Assembly (NCBI RefSeq): GCF_007829955.1
Contig: NZ_VIWX01000002.1
Location: 930,001 to 994,000, forward strand
Source: Saccharopolyspora dendranthemae
Lineage (GTDB): Bacteria; Actinomycetota; Actinomycetes; Mycobacteriales; Pseudonocardiaceae
Direction: 5' to 3'
Length of the DNA: 64,000 nt
A program made the position numbers and the translations under genes. The notes beneath the pieces are model-generated. The model did not search any database. It was not told where the DNA came from and saw nothing but the letters and a program-made list of their open reading frames with translations. Position 1 is the first letter of the stretch. Each line of letters opens with the position of its first letter. Below are positions 26,336-37,977 of the stretch, in pieces.

Positions 26336-27013
26336 GTGACCTCACCCAGCACGCCCAGCAGCCCTGACCCCTCGACGACGCGTCCTGCCGGGCGGGGGAG
26401 CGGGCGAGGAGGCGGATCGGTGCTGCACAACTACCGGACCTTCCTGCAGCGCGCGGCGAGCAAGCCCGGTCAGGTCGGTGCGGTCGCCCCCAGTTCGCCG
26501 CACCTGGCCCGCGAGATGGGGTCGGTGATCCCGCGCACCGGCAGTCCCGTGGTCGTGGAGCTCGGGCCCGGAACCGGGGCCCTGAGCGCGGCCATCGCCG
26601 ACCGGTTGCCCTCGGGCGGCCGCCACGTGGCGATCGAGCTGGACTCGGGCATGGTCGAGCACCTCAACCGGGAGCTGCCGTGGCTCGAGGTCGTCCAGGG
26701 CGACGCCTCGCACCTGGGATCGCTGCTGCCGGAGATCGGCATCGACCGTGTCGACGCGGTGGTCTGCGGGCTGCCGTGGTCGATCTTCCCGGCGCAGCTG
26801 CAGCACGACATCCTGCAGCAGGTCGGCTCGGTCCTGACGCCCGGCGGCGCGTTCACGACCTTCGCCTACCTGCACGCGCTCGGCATGTCCGGCGCCCGCC
26901 AGTTCCGCCGCCGCCTCGACGTCAGCTTCGACGAGGTCATCACCACCCGCACGATCTGGCGCAACGTGCCCCCGGCGCGCACCTACGTCTGCCGCAGGCC
27001 GAACCTGCCCTGA
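26336..27013 (+). CDS. PmtA-like phospholipid/rRNA-type methyltransferase, paralog A
   Basis: A 225-residue class I methyltransferase. After a disordered Pro/Ser/Gly start of 28 residues comes NYRTFLQRAASKPGQVGAVAPSSPHLA and the SAM motif VVELGPGTGALS, then VAIELDSGMV and the catalytic-type VVCGLPWSIFP. This is the layout of PmtA-type phospholipid N-methyltransferases, which are related to KsgA. The GTG follows GGGAAGG by 7 bases. A second member of the family lies at 53294. The substrate is uncertain: membrane lipids or other amines. Confidence 0.8.
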   Translation: MTSPSTPSSPDPSTTRPAGRGSGRGGGSVLHNYRTFLQRAASKPGQVGAVAPSSPHLAREMGSVIPRTGSPVVVELGPGTGALSAAIADRLPSGGRHVAIELDSGMVEHLNRELPWLEVVQGDASHLGSLLPEIGIDRVDAVVCGLPWSIFPAQLQHDILQQVGSVLTPGGAFTTFAYLHALGMSGARQFRRRLDVSFDEVITTRTIWRNVPPARTYVCRRPNLP

Positions 27014-27039
27014 CGCGGTCGCGCGGGAACTCCGGTCGA

Positions 27040-27606
27040 TCAGCGGAAGAGGAGTTCAGCGGCGGTCGTGATGTGGCGCCTGGCCCGTTCGACGTCGGCG
27101 CGCCCCGAGGTGAGGTCGAGCAGGCAGGACACCAGGACGTGCCCCAGGGTCATCGCCTGACCGCGCGCGTCGTCCCAGGTCTCGTCGCCGAGCGCGGCGC
27201 GCACGAGGGCGAGGAACAGCGCGTGCCAGGTGGCCATCCCGGCACCGGCGGCATCGCTGGAGTGGAACGACCGCATTCCGGCGGCCAGCAGGTCCGCGTC
27301 GTCGGCGGCCCAGCGGACCACGTCGCCGAAAGCGGCCGCGACCCGCTCGGCGCTGCTGCCGGTGTAGCGCCTGGCCCGGAGGTCGTCGTGGGTCCGCAAC
27401 GCCCAGTCGACCATGACGTGGTGCAGCAAGCCGTCCTTCGAGCCGAAGTGGTGGTACACCGTCGCGGGTGTGGTGCCCGCGCGGGCCGCCACCTCGCGGA
27501 GGGTGGTCGCGGTGTAGCCGCGTTCGGCGGCCAGCTCGCGCGCCGCTTCGGCGATCCGAGCGCGGTGAGGCTGCTCCGCGCGTCCGGAGGAGCGGGTCGT
27601 GGTCAC
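27040..27606 (-). CDS. TetR family transcriptional regulator
   Basis: About 188 residues with a classic TetR HTH (TLREVAARAGTTPATVYHHFGSKDGLL) and a C-terminal domain of Ala-rich helices. A GTG at 27606 gives the usual 17-residue lead before helix 1; a GTG at 27669 is also in frame, but would overlap the P450 remnant. Its HTH differs from that of AcnR, the TetR protein found beside acnA in corynebacteria, so I do not call it AcnR. It may once have regulated the adjacent P450. Confidence 0.8.
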   Translation of the reverse strand: MTTTRSSGRAEQPHRARIAEAARELAAERGYTATTLREVAARAGTTPATVYHHFGSKDGLLHHVMVDWALRTHDDLRARRYTGSSAERVAAAFGDVVRWAADDADLLAAGMRSFHSSDAAGAGMATWHALFLALVRAALGDETWDDARGQAMTLGHVLVSCLLDLTSGRADVERARRHITTAAELLFR

Positions 27607-27632
27607 CGCCGATCGCTGCCGGTGGACGTCGG

Positions 27633-27933
27633 GCAGACTCGGCCCTGCAGGACCGGCTTCGCCACGCACCGGCGCTGATCGACTCCTTCGTCGAGGAAGC
27701 GTTGAGGCTGGAGAGCCCGTTCCGCGGGCACTTCCGCATCACCACGCGGTCAGCGGACGCGCCTGGAGGCGAGCCGCGCGATCACCGGGCTGCTCGCCGG
27801 CACGGACCGCGTGGACCTGGCCCCGGGAAGCGAGCCGCGGCACCTGTCGAGCATGTTCGTCCGCCGTCTGGCGCGACTCCCGCTCGCCGTCACCCCGAGA
27901 ACGCCTGGACCGCAGGCGCCGCCGGAGTCGTGA
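27633..27933 (+). pseudogene. Cytochrome P450 C-terminal remnant lacking the heme loop
   Basis: Two frames encode typical P450 pieces. Frame 1 (27633-27750) gives LIDSFVEEALRLESPFRGHF and RITTRS, the K-helix with its ExxR motif. A different frame (27751-27933) gives RLEASRAITGLLAGTDRVDL, HLSSMFVRRLARLPL and a stop, the L-helix and C-terminal end. Between them about 50 codons, including the Cys heme-binding loop (FGxGxHxCxG), are missing, and the frame changes. The upstream two thirds of the gene are gone. It is therefore a dead remnant left by deletions. Confidence 0.75.
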
Positions 27934-27964
27934 TCCGCGGGGTCGAAGGGCCCCGCGAATGCGG

Positions 27965-28005
27965 AACGGGACCGGCGGGAGCTTGTGGCTCCCACCGGTC
28001 CCGTT
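27965..28005. terminator. acnA terminator
   Basis: AACGGGACCGG pairs with CCGGTCCCGTT, then one mismatch, then GGGAGC pairs with GCTCCC around a 5-base loop: 17 pairs in all. It lies 32 bases beyond the acnA stop and could also end transcription from the P450 side. Confidence 0.8.
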
Positions 28006-28036
28006 CTCGAAGGTCCTGCCGGGGTGTCGGCAGGAA

Positions 28037-30847
<2,811 letters not shown>

Positions 30848-30945
30848 GTTCAACTCCATCTCGCGACGGGCGCAAGTTCGGGAACGATTGCGAGTCTCGC
30901 GCACGTCAGCTGAGCGTGCGCGGGGACTCGCGCTCTTCTCGGCTA

Positions 30946-30975
30946 ACAGTACGCGCGTCCTATAAAGGCGTTCAA
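30946..30975 (-). promoter_or_regulatory. Candidate acnA promoter
   Basis: On the minus strand TTGAAC and TACTGT are separated by 18 bases, about 100 bases before the acnA start. The 331-base gap between acnA and the EamA gene (30848-31178) holds no other gene that I can support; it is relatively AT-rich near 30961-31030. Confidence 0.4.
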
Positions 30976-31178
30976 CAAAGGGTCGCCTGAGTGTCGGGCG
31001 CTTCTGCCGGTTTCGTTAAAAACCTCGAGTGTTTCCGGTCTGGAACACCGAGTTTCCGAACCGGATCAAGCTCCGGGGGGCGATTCTTCGCCCGAACGGC
31101 AAACTCCGCGCCGCGCGGGCGGTCCATCGGCCTGGTGTGGCACGTGCGTACCGGAGTGATCGGCGGGCGTGCTTCGAT

Positions 31179-32132
31179 GTGCCGGTGCGCTTGCTGTCCC
31201 GTGATCCCCGTGCCGCCGGTGTGGCGGTCGCCGTGGCCTCCGCGATCTTCTTCGGCGGATCGGGCCCGTTCGCCAAACCGCTCATCAACGCAGGGCTGAG
31301 CCCGCTGCACGTGGCTTGGCTGCGGTTGGCCGGCGGCGCGCTGGTGATGCTGCCGATCGCTTTGCGGCACGCCTCGGCGCTGCGCCGCGCCCCGGGCCTG
31401 ATCATCGGCTACGGGCTGTTCGCCGTCGCCGGCGTGCAGGTCTCCTACTTCGCCGCGATCGCCACCGTGCCGGTCGGCGTGGCGCTGCTGATCGAGTTCC
31501 TGGGCCCGGTGCTGGTGCTGGGCTGGATCCGGTTCGTCCGCCGCGCTCCGGTGAGCCGGTCCGCGGTCACCGGGGTGCTGCTGGCGGTGGTCGGGCTCGC
31601 CTTCGTGGTCGAGCTGTTCTCCGGGCTGAGCTTCAACCCGCTCGGCCTGCTGCTGAGCCTGGGCGCGGCCGCCTGCCAGGCGACCTACTTCCTGCTCTCG
31701 GACTCCACCGAGGACGTGAACCCCTTCGCGCTGGCAGGGTTCGGCCTGCTGGTGGGCGCTGCGGCGGTCACCGCGCTCGCCCGCCCCTGGGAGATCGACC
31801 TCGCGCTGCTCGCCGGTTCGGTCGAGCTCGCGGGCCACCACGTGCCTGCGATCGGCGCGGTGGCCTGGGTCGTCCTGGGGAGCACGGTGCTGGCCTACCT
31901 CACCGGGATCGTCGCCGTGCGCAGGCTGTCCCCGCAGATCGCCGGCGCGGTCGCCTTCCTCGAGCCGGTGGTCGCCACAGTGCTGGCGTGGGTGCTGCTG
32001 TCGGAAGAACTGGGCCCTGCGCAGCTGGTCGGCGGTGCGTTGATCCTTGTCGGCGCCTACGTCGCGCAACGCGCCGCTCCCGCCGACCGCGCGACCGGAA
32101 CCGCTGGAGCCCTCGAGACGCCTGCGGGCTGA
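31179..32132 (+). CDS. EamA/RhtA-like drug/metabolite exporter
   Basis: About 317 residues with ten predicted membrane helices in two EamA repeats (for example AVASAIFFGGSGPFAKPLINAG, LHVAWLRLAGGALVMLP, and the second repeat ending FLEPVVATVLAWVLLSEELG). This form (RhtA group) exports amino acids such as threonine and homoserine or other metabolites. The start is uncertain: GTGs at 31179 and 31185 are both plausible and the frame is open further upstream. The acidic tail after the last helix is short. Confidence 0.8.
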   Translation: MPVRLLSRDPRAAGVAVAVASAIFFGGSGPFAKPLINAGLSPLHVAWLRLAGGALVMLPIALRHASALRRAPGLIIGYGLFAVAGVQVSYFAAIATVPVGVALLIEFLGPVLVLGWIRFVRRAPVSRSAVTGVLLAVVGLAFVVELFSGLSFNPLGLLLSLGAAACQATYFLLSDSTEDVNPFALAGFGLLVGAAAVTALARPWEIDLALLAGSVELAGHHVPAIGAVAWVVLGSTVLAYLTGIVAVRRLSPQIAGAVAFLEPVVATVLAWVLLSEELGPAQLVGGALILVGAYVAQRAAPADRATGTAGALETPAG

Positions 32133-32136
32133 GGGC

Positions 32137-32235
32137 TCAGGCCGTTCGCGTCGCGGACTTGACGAGGTGCACGACCAACCGCTCGAGCAGGGCGATCGCG
32201 ACGCCGGTGATGATCGTGGTCAGGAACGTGGGCAT
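32137..32235 (-). CDS. Possible 32-aa membrane mini-protein
   Basis: An ATG-started frame encodes 32 residues with a hydrophobic core (FLTTIITGVAIALLERLVVHL) and a basic tail. Nearly every third codon position is G or C, which is the main support; the ribosome site is weak. It converges with the EamA gene (stops 5 bases apart) and precedes nothing closely. I do not recognise it beyond resemblance to other tiny one-helix actinomycete proteins. Confidence 0.45.
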   Translation of the reverse strand: MPTFLTTIITGVAIALLERLVVHLVKSATRTA

Positions 32236-32292
32236 CGGAGGCTCGCATCCTCTTCGGTGGTGCAGGACGTCTCCGACTGTGGGGCTACCGGG

Positions 32293-35200
32293 TTAGGCCT
32301 GTTTCGAACCGAGGTGACCAAGGGGTGAACCCGCGCCCAAATCTGCAGGTCGAGGTGCGTTGTTCCGTCCCTCCCGCCACATCTGCCACACCCGCACCGC
32401 CAACGCCACCGCGGCCGAGACGCTCAGCGCGACGGCCCACTGGTGGGGGAGCAGGGGACTGCTGCCGAAGAAGTGGCTGACCCCGGGAACCTGCACCAGT
32501 GCGAGCAGCACCAGGACCGAACCGGCCGCCGCGAGCACGACCAGCGGTGTGCGCCCGCGCGAGGTCACCGTCTGCGCCAGCTGCGCCGAGACCAGTGCGA
32601 CGAGGCCGGCGGTGCGCGCCTGCGAGGCCGTGGCCATCGGACGGGTGAACAACCAGGCCAGCCCGGCCGCGGTCGCGGTGGCCACCGCCCGCGCGCCGAC
32701 CTCGCGTGCCAGCGCCGCGCCCAGCGAGGCTTCCGGACCTTCGGCCAGCAGCCGTTCCGGCGTGCGGTCGGCCGGTGGGCGCACGGCGATCGCGATGGTG
32801 GGCAGCACGTCGGTGAGCATGTTGACCACCAGCAGCTGCCGGGCGTTGAGCGCGGCGGAAGGACTCAGCAGTCCGGTTCCCAGGGCGTAGCCGATCTCCC
32901 CGAGGTTGCCGCCCAGCAGCACCGCCAGGGCTTCGCGCACCGAGGTCCACATGCCGCGGCCTTCGACGATGCCGTCGGTCAGCGTCTCGATGCGGTCGTC
33001 GGCGACCACGAGATCCGCTGCGTCGCGCGCGGCGGGCGTCGCTCGCGAGCCGAACGCGATGCCGACGTGCGCCAGGTTGATCGCCGGGACGTCGTTGGCA
33101 CCGTCGCCGGTCATGGCCACCACGCGGCCCGCATCGCGCAGGCAGCGCACGATCCGCGCCTTCTGCGCGGGGCTGACGCGGGCGAACACCGAGACCTTCG
33201 GGGCTTCCCCCGCCAGCTGCTCGTCGTCGAGTTCGTCGAGCTCGGCACCGGTGAGAACCCGCTTGCCGCCCAGCATCCCGAGCTCCGAGGCGATGGCCTC
33301 GGCGGTGCTCGGGTGGTCCCCGGTGATCATGATGACGTCCACGCCCGCGCGGTCGAGCTGCTCGACCGCGTCCGCAGCGCTGGCGTGCACCGGGTCGGCG
33401 AGTCCGAGCAGCCCGACCAGTTCCAGCTCGTCCACCTCGGTCTCGACCATCGCGAAGTCGTCCGGGACGGGGCGTTCGGCGACAGCGAGCAGCCGGAAAC
33501 CGCGCAGCGCCAGCCGTTCCACCTCCGCGTCCAGGTCGGCGCGGGCTTCGTCGTCGAACGCCACGGCGGATCCGTTGCGCCGCCAACTGGTGCAGCGGTC
33601 CAGCACCACCTCGGGCGCGCCTTTGACCGACAGCAGCCGGGGCGAGAGCACCGCGTGGAACCCGCGCGAGGGTTCGAAGGGCAGCTCTGCCAGCACTTCT
33701 CCGTCGGCGTCCAGGCCGAGCTCCCGCGCGCCGTCGAGCACCGCGCGGTCGGTCGGGTGCGGCAGCGGTTGGTCGTCCTGCGGCCGCGGGTTCGCCCGGA
33801 GGGCGGCGGCCACGACTTCCCGGTGCGGGCGCTGCAGCTCCTCGACGTTGCGCGAGCCGCGTCCGTCGGAGACCTCGCCGAGCGCGATCCGGCCCTGGGT
33901 CAGGGTGCCGGTCTTATCGAAGCACAGCGCGTCGACGCGGCCGAGCGCCTCGATGGTCGCGGGACTGCGGACGAGCACTCCGCGCCGGGACATCCGCCGG
34001 GCGGCCGCGAGCTCGGCGAGCGTCGCGACGAACGGCAGGCCTTCGGGCACCGCGGCCACCGCGAGCCCGACCGAACGCGCCACCGTCCTGCCGACCGGAA
34101 CGCCCCGCAGCAGGTCGGCGGCGAACAGCAGCGCGCCCGCTCCGACCGAGACCGGCAGCACCTTCTTGGTCAGCTCCGCCAGCCGGGCCTCCACCCCGGT
34201 CGCCGTATCGGCGCCGGTGGCCTGCGCCGTGGTCCGCCCGAGCTCGGTGTGGGTGCCGACGGCCACCGCCACGGCGACGCCGGTGCCGCTGGCGACGACC
34301 GTGCCCTGGTAGAGCATGCAGGTGCGGTCGGCGACCGCCGGAGCGGTGGCCGCCGCGACGTCCTTGGCCACCAGCTGCGATTCGCCCGTCAAACCTGACT
34401 CGTCGATCTCCAGCGATTCCACCGACAGCACGCGGCAGTCGGCGGGCACCCCGTCGCCCGCCCGCAGCTCGATGACGTCACCCGGCACCAGCTGGTCGGC
34501 CGGGACGACCTCGGTGCGCCCCTCGCGGCGCAAGCGCGCGGGGGTGCGGCCCTCGGCCAGCAGCCTGCCGAGCTCGCGGTCGGTGGCCGCTCGTTGCACG
34601 CCGTCGATCAGCGCGCTGATCAGCAGCACACCGCAGATCAGCACCGCGTCGATGACCGACCCCAGGCCCGCCGAGATGACGGCACCGGCGCCGAGCACCG
34701 GTGTGATCGGGGTGATCAGGCCTTCGGTCGTCGCCCCGAGCACCCCCACCGGAGCGCGCCCGTCGTCCTGCGGCCGGTGCCGCTCGGCAGCTGCGGATTC
34801 CGACAACCCGCGCTCCGAACTGTCCAACGTGGACAGCACCGCCGAGGCCGGCATCGCGTGCCACGGGGTGCGCTCGCGCGGCAGGGGTGGTGGCCGGTTG
34901 GCGGCGCGCATCGCCGACCAGGACCCGGTCGCGTAGGCGAACAGCGTCGCCGCGTGCACGGGCATCGACGCCCGCGCAGGAGCTCCTGCGGCCGGGCCGA
35001 AGGCGGCGAACAGGGCTCCGAGGAGCGCGCCTGCCGCCGAGATCGACGCGGCGTACCTGCTCGCGGTGCGCGCGTGCTCGGCAGAGCCGACCAGCACGTG
35101 GAGAGCCGTGGGATGCGGGCAGATCACGTCCGCCGCCCAGCCGGCGGGATCCGTTGTGGACAGGCCGATGCCGAGGTCGGCGGCGGCCAGTCCGGTTCCG

Positions 35201-36678
35201 CAGTCGTGCGAGAGGACCGCGACTACCGCGCCGTCCTGCTGCAGTGCGCGCACCGGGCCGTCCAGCTCGCGACCGCCCGGGAGCGCGCCGTCCAGCGGCA
35301 GCCTGCGGTCGAGGTTCGCGCCGTCCCCGCCGACCAGGACCCGTTCGGCGATGCCGCGCGCGGCGTCGACCAGTGCTTCGGCCAGCGGGTCGAGCTCGTC
35401 GGCGACCATCACCAGAGCGACCGTCCGTCCATCGTGGACGAGCGCGAGAACCGTTGCCCCACGCTTGCTCTCAGCCTCCGCTCTCCGGCGCACCCGGCTC
35501 GGGTGAGACCCGGTGAGCGGCGCGACCGACCAGCTCCCGCTGCTGTGCCGGGCCGTGAGATCCGCGGGATCGACGAGTTCGCCCGCCCGCGCGAACAGCG
35601 CCGCGGAATCCTCGCCGTCCTCCAGCGCGGCCACCGAGTCGACCACTCGGCGGCCGGTCAGCAAGGTCGGCGCGTCGAAGACGATGGTGTCGATCCGGTC
35701 CAGCAGCCGCAGCGAGTCCGGTTCCAGCACGAGCGCGCCGCGGGAGGCCAGCGTCGTGCTCAGCGAGGTCGCGAAGGCCTCGCGCCCGGCCGAGGCGGGC
35801 TTGGGAACCGCCGCGAGCAGGTTGGCCATCGCTCGCTGCGGCGCGCGGGACAGCGCGTAAACGGCGGCCGCTCCGCCGAGCGCCGCGCCGCCGGAGGCGT
35901 TGGCGACGCGCTCCACCGGACCGTCGGGAACCGGGCACGGCCGCGGATGGTGCGCGAGAGCCGGGCAGCCGTGCGGCAGTGCGCCCTCCCAGTGCTGCCA
36001 CGCCTGGTGGCGGGCGAGGGTTTCGCGCGCGGCGAGGAACCGTCCGCCCAGGTCGGTCAGCGCTCCCAGCGGTCGCCCCGCCAGGCCTTGGCCCGTGGCA
36101 CCGCCGATCGCCAGCGCCACGTCCAGCGGCGCGCGGCCGACGAGCCGCTGCGCGTTGCCGCGCAGCCACGGCACCACGTCCACCAGCGACACCGCGGCGG
36201 GCACCAGCGGGGAGATCACCCGCGCGGGGATCAGCGCTCCCAGGCTCGCGTAGCCGAGGCCGAGGACGCCGAGCGCGACCGCACCGGCATCGCGCACGAC
36301 GGCCTCGGAGTTGCCCGGGTGCCGCTCGCTGCGGCCGGCGATCCCGTGGTCGCCCATCCCGTAGCCGGACTCGACCTCGCCGATGACCCTGATCGGCTCG
36401 TCGAGACCGGGGAGGTCGGGATCGTGCTCGATCACCACCCGGCCGAGCACACCGTTGACCTGGGCGCTGCGGACACCGGCGAGCTCGCCCAGCCGCCGCT
36501 CCACCTCGCGCGCGGCCGCCGCGTTGTCGGGCAGGTGCACGCCGCGCATCTCGAGGTGGCTGCGCTCCCGACCCCGCCAGACGCGGCGGTCGACGGGGGA
36601 GGAGGTGATGGTGCGGGCAGCTCGCAGCACCGGTGCGGCGACTTCGGCGGATCGGGCCAGCAGCCAGCGCAGCGGCAT
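32293..36678 (-). CDS. Giant P-type cation ATPase, CtpH/CtpI-like
   Basis: A 1461-residue P-type ATPase, far longer than the usual 700-900, as in mycobacterial CtpH and CtpI. Core motifs are TGES near residue 763, AAVPEGLPF in M4 (the SERCA-like PEGLP rather than CPx), the phosphorylated Asp in DKTGTLT near 920, KGAPE and GDGANDVPA near 1189. Residues 45-100 resemble a heavy-metal-associated domain without Cys ligands, and residues 130-620 form a large extra region with hydrophobic segments. PEGLP suggests Ca2+, Mg2+ or a similar ion rather than copper. The ATG at 36678 follows GAGGAG. Confidence 0.85.
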   Translation of the reverse strand: MPLRWLLARSAEVAAPVLRAARTITSSPVDRRVWRGRERSHLEMRGVHLPDNAAAAREVERRLGELAGVRSAQVNGVLGRVVIEHDPDLPGLDEPIRVIGEVESGYGMGDHGIAGRSERHPGNSEAVVRDAGAVALGVLGLGYASLGALIPARVISPLVPAAVSLVDVVPWLRGNAQRLVGRAPLDVALAIGGATGQGLAGRPLGALTDLGGRFLAARETLARHQAWQHWEGALPHGCPALAHHPRPCPVPDGPVERVANASGGAALGGAAAVYALSRAPQRAMANLLAAVPKPASAGREAFATSLSTTLASRGALVLEPDSLRLLDRIDTIVFDAPTLLTGRRVVDSVAALEDGEDSAALFARAGELVDPADLTARHSSGSWSVAPLTGSHPSRVRRRAEAESKRGATVLALVHDGRTVALVMVADELDPLAEALVDAARGIAERVLVGGDGANLDRRLPLDGALPGGRELDGPVRALQQDGAVVAVLSHDCGTGLAAADLGIGLSTTDPAGWAADVICPHPTALHVLVGSAEHARTASRYAASISAAGALLGALFAAFGPAAGAPARASMPVHAATLFAYATGSWSAMRAANRPPPLPRERTPWHAMPASAVLSTLDSSERGLSESAAAERHRPQDDGRAPVGVLGATTEGLITPITPVLGAGAVISAGLGSVIDAVLICGVLLISALIDGVQRAATDRELGRLLAEGRTPARLRREGRTEVVPADQLVPGDVIELRAGDGVPADCRVLSVESLEIDESGLTGESQLVAKDVAAATAPAVADRTCMLYQGTVVASGTGVAVAVAVGTHTELGRTTAQATGADTATGVEARLAELTKKVLPVSVGAGALLFAADLLRGVPVGRTVARSVGLAVAAVPEGLPFVATLAELAAARRMSRRGVLVRSPATIEALGRVDALCFDKTGTLTQGRIALGEVSDGRGSRNVEELQRPHREVVAAALRANPRPQDDQPLPHPTDRAVLDGARELGLDADGEVLAELPFEPSRGFHAVLSPRLLSVKGAPEVVLDRCTSWRRNGSAVAFDDEARADLDAEVERLALRGFRLLAVAERPVPDDFAMVETEVDELELVGLLGLADPVHASAADAVEQLDRAGVDVIMITGDHPSTAEAIASELGMLGGKRVLTGAELDELDDEQLAGEAPKVSVFARVSPAQKARIVRCLRDAGRVVAMTGDGANDVPAINLAHVGIAFGSRATPAARDAADLVVADDRIETLTDGIVEGRGMWTSVREALAVLLGGNLGEIGYALGTGLLSPSAALNARQLLVVNMLTDVLPTIAIAVRPPADRTPERLLAEGPEASLGAALAREVGARAVATATAAGLAWLFTRPMATASQARTAGLVALVSAQLAQTVTSRGRTPLVVLAAAGSVLVLLALVQVPGVSHFFGSSPLLPHQWAVALSVSAAVALAVRVWQMWREGRNNAPRPADLGAGSPLGHLGSKQA

Positions 36679-36694
36679 CAACGCTCCTCGGCGG

Positions 36695-37207
36695 TCAGGC
36701 CTGCTCGTGGTCCTGGTTCGCGCTGCGCCGCACCACGGCGGCGCCGATGCCGATCGCGGCCGCGACGGGCCACTCGATCACGCTCAGCGCCGCGGCGGCG
36801 GTCAGCCCGCTGTAGAACAGCAGCTGATCGCGGGAGGGCAGCGCGGAGCGCACGGCGGTGACCGTCGAGGTGAGGTTCTCCCGACCCGGCAGCTCGGGAA
36901 GCTCGGGAAGTCCGGGAAGTGAGATCTGGGTTGTGCGCAGCTGCGCCGTCACGTAGGGGACGGGGATCGATGCGCCGGACGACTTCGCCGTGGCGTCGGC
37001 GGTCTTGGCCGCCGGCTTGGCCGTGGACCTGGTGGCGGAAGCAGCGGTCGTCGAGGATGTGGCGGCCGAGGACCGGTTCGACGAGGACCGGTTCGACGAA
37101 GACCTGGAGGCTGAAGCCTTGGTCGTCGATGTCGTGGTGGAGCCGCTTCGCCGCTGGCCCGACCCCTTGCGACCGCGTTGCGCGCTCCCAGAACTGGTGG
37201 TGGGCAT
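36695..37207 (-). CDS. Low-complexity Ser/Thr/Ala-rich membrane protein
   Basis: A 170-residue protein. Residues 1-80 are Ser/Thr/Ala/Arg/Lys-rich and disordered, containing S-S-N-R repeats and alternating A-K-P-A-A-K; residues 90-110 carry LPGLPELPELPG; residues 130-160 form hydrophobic helices (LLFYSGLTAAAALSVIEWPVAAAIGIGAAVV). The ATG follows GGAGGAGG by 8 bases. It stops 16 bases before the ATPase gene, so the two are an operon. Mycobacterial ctp genes have similar small partners; function unknown. Confidence 0.7.
   Translation of the reverse strand: MPTTSSGSAQRGRKGSGQRRSGSTTTSTTKASASRSSSNRSSSNRSSAATSSTTAASATRSTAKPAAKTADATAKSSGASIPVPYVTAQLRTTQISLPGLPELPELPGRENLTSTVTAVRSALPSRDQLLFYSGLTAAAALSVIEWPVAAAIGIGAAVVRRSANQDHEQA
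37071..37100. repeat. Tandem 15-bp repeat inside the low-complexity gene
   Basis: Two adjacent copies of GACCGGTTCGACGAG, differing only in the last base, encode the repeated S-S-N-R-S block on the minus strand. Such a repeat may vary in number between strains. Confidence 0.6.
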
Positions 37208-37305
37208 GGCGATGGCCTCCTCCGCTGCGTGACGACCAGCCCAGGTTACGACGAACGGAGCAGTCGCGTTCGGTGAGCGAGGTCGGCGGCCGACCGAGGG
37301 TCCGG

Positions 37306-37977
37306 TCAGGCCGCGAAGACGTCGTCGCGCACCGCACGGAGGTAGCGCCGCGCGATCAGGTCCACGACCGCCGGGTGCGTCCCGATCGGATCGGCGACCC
37401 CGGCGACCGGCAGCTGCGCGAGCGTGCGGTGGAAGAGACCGGGCGCCAGCAAGTACGGCGAGAGGAACGCGTCCGCGCGACACACCTGCGCGGTCCTGGG
37501 GCTCGCCGTGGTGATGTAGCTGGGGTTGAGCCACTGCCCGCAGCGGCGTCCCAGGTCCCGCGCCGCGGCGCGCACGTCGCCGAGCGCGCGCTCGTCGGAG
37601 GACCCGGCGGCCGAGAGTAGGACCTGGCGGCCGGGGCGCCACCCCGCTTCGCGCAGCCGGTCGAGAAGCGCGTCGGTGATCTCGGGAGCGGGACCGAGCG
37701 GTCCGGTGACGACGACGTCGGCACGACCGGTGGAGAGGATCTGCTCGGGCAGATCGGTGCGCACGTGGTAGCCGGCGGCCAGGAACGCGGGCACCGCCAC
37801 GACAGGGCCGGGGATCCGGGCCAGCGCCTCGGCCACCGTCGGGCCGATGACGTCGACGTAGCCGACGTGCACGGGTGCTCCCACGCGCGTCGCGGCGGCT
37901 GCCGCCAGCGCCTCGATCACCCGCGGCCCTTCGGGGGCGCGCGTTCCGTGGGCGACCAGCAGCAGCGACGGGTTCAC
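37306..37977 (-). CDS. CbiX/SirB-type sirohydrochlorin chelatase-like protein
   Basis: About 223 residues in two homologous halves, with LLLVAHGTRAPEGP opening the first and VLLSAAGSSDERAL opening the second, the class II chelatase layout; the first-half His in VAHG is the usual metal-binding residue. It would insert iron into sirohydrochlorin to finish siroheme for NirB. I chose the GTG at 37977, which overlaps the previous stop by 4 bases (GTGA); an ATG at 37995 is an alternative. It is the last gene of the nitrate operon, parallel to Rv0259c next to Rv0260c in M. tuberculosis. Confidence 0.8.
   Translation of the reverse strand: MNPSLLLVAHGTRAPEGPRVIEALAAAAATRVGAPVHVGYVDVIGPTVAEALARIPGPVVAVPAFLAAGYHVRTDLPEQILSTGRADVVVTGPLGPAPEITDALLDRLREAGWRPGRQVLLSAAGSSDERALGDVRAAARDLGRRCGQWLNPSYITTASPRTAQVCRADAFLSPYLLAPGLFHRTLAQLPVAGVADPIGTHPAVVDLIARRYLRAVRDDVFAA

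Noticed and set aside
27040..27606. TetR gene near acnA as AcnR
   Set aside because: Its HTH and C-terminal domain do not resemble corynebacterial AcnR, and a P450 remnant and a terminator separate it from acnA.
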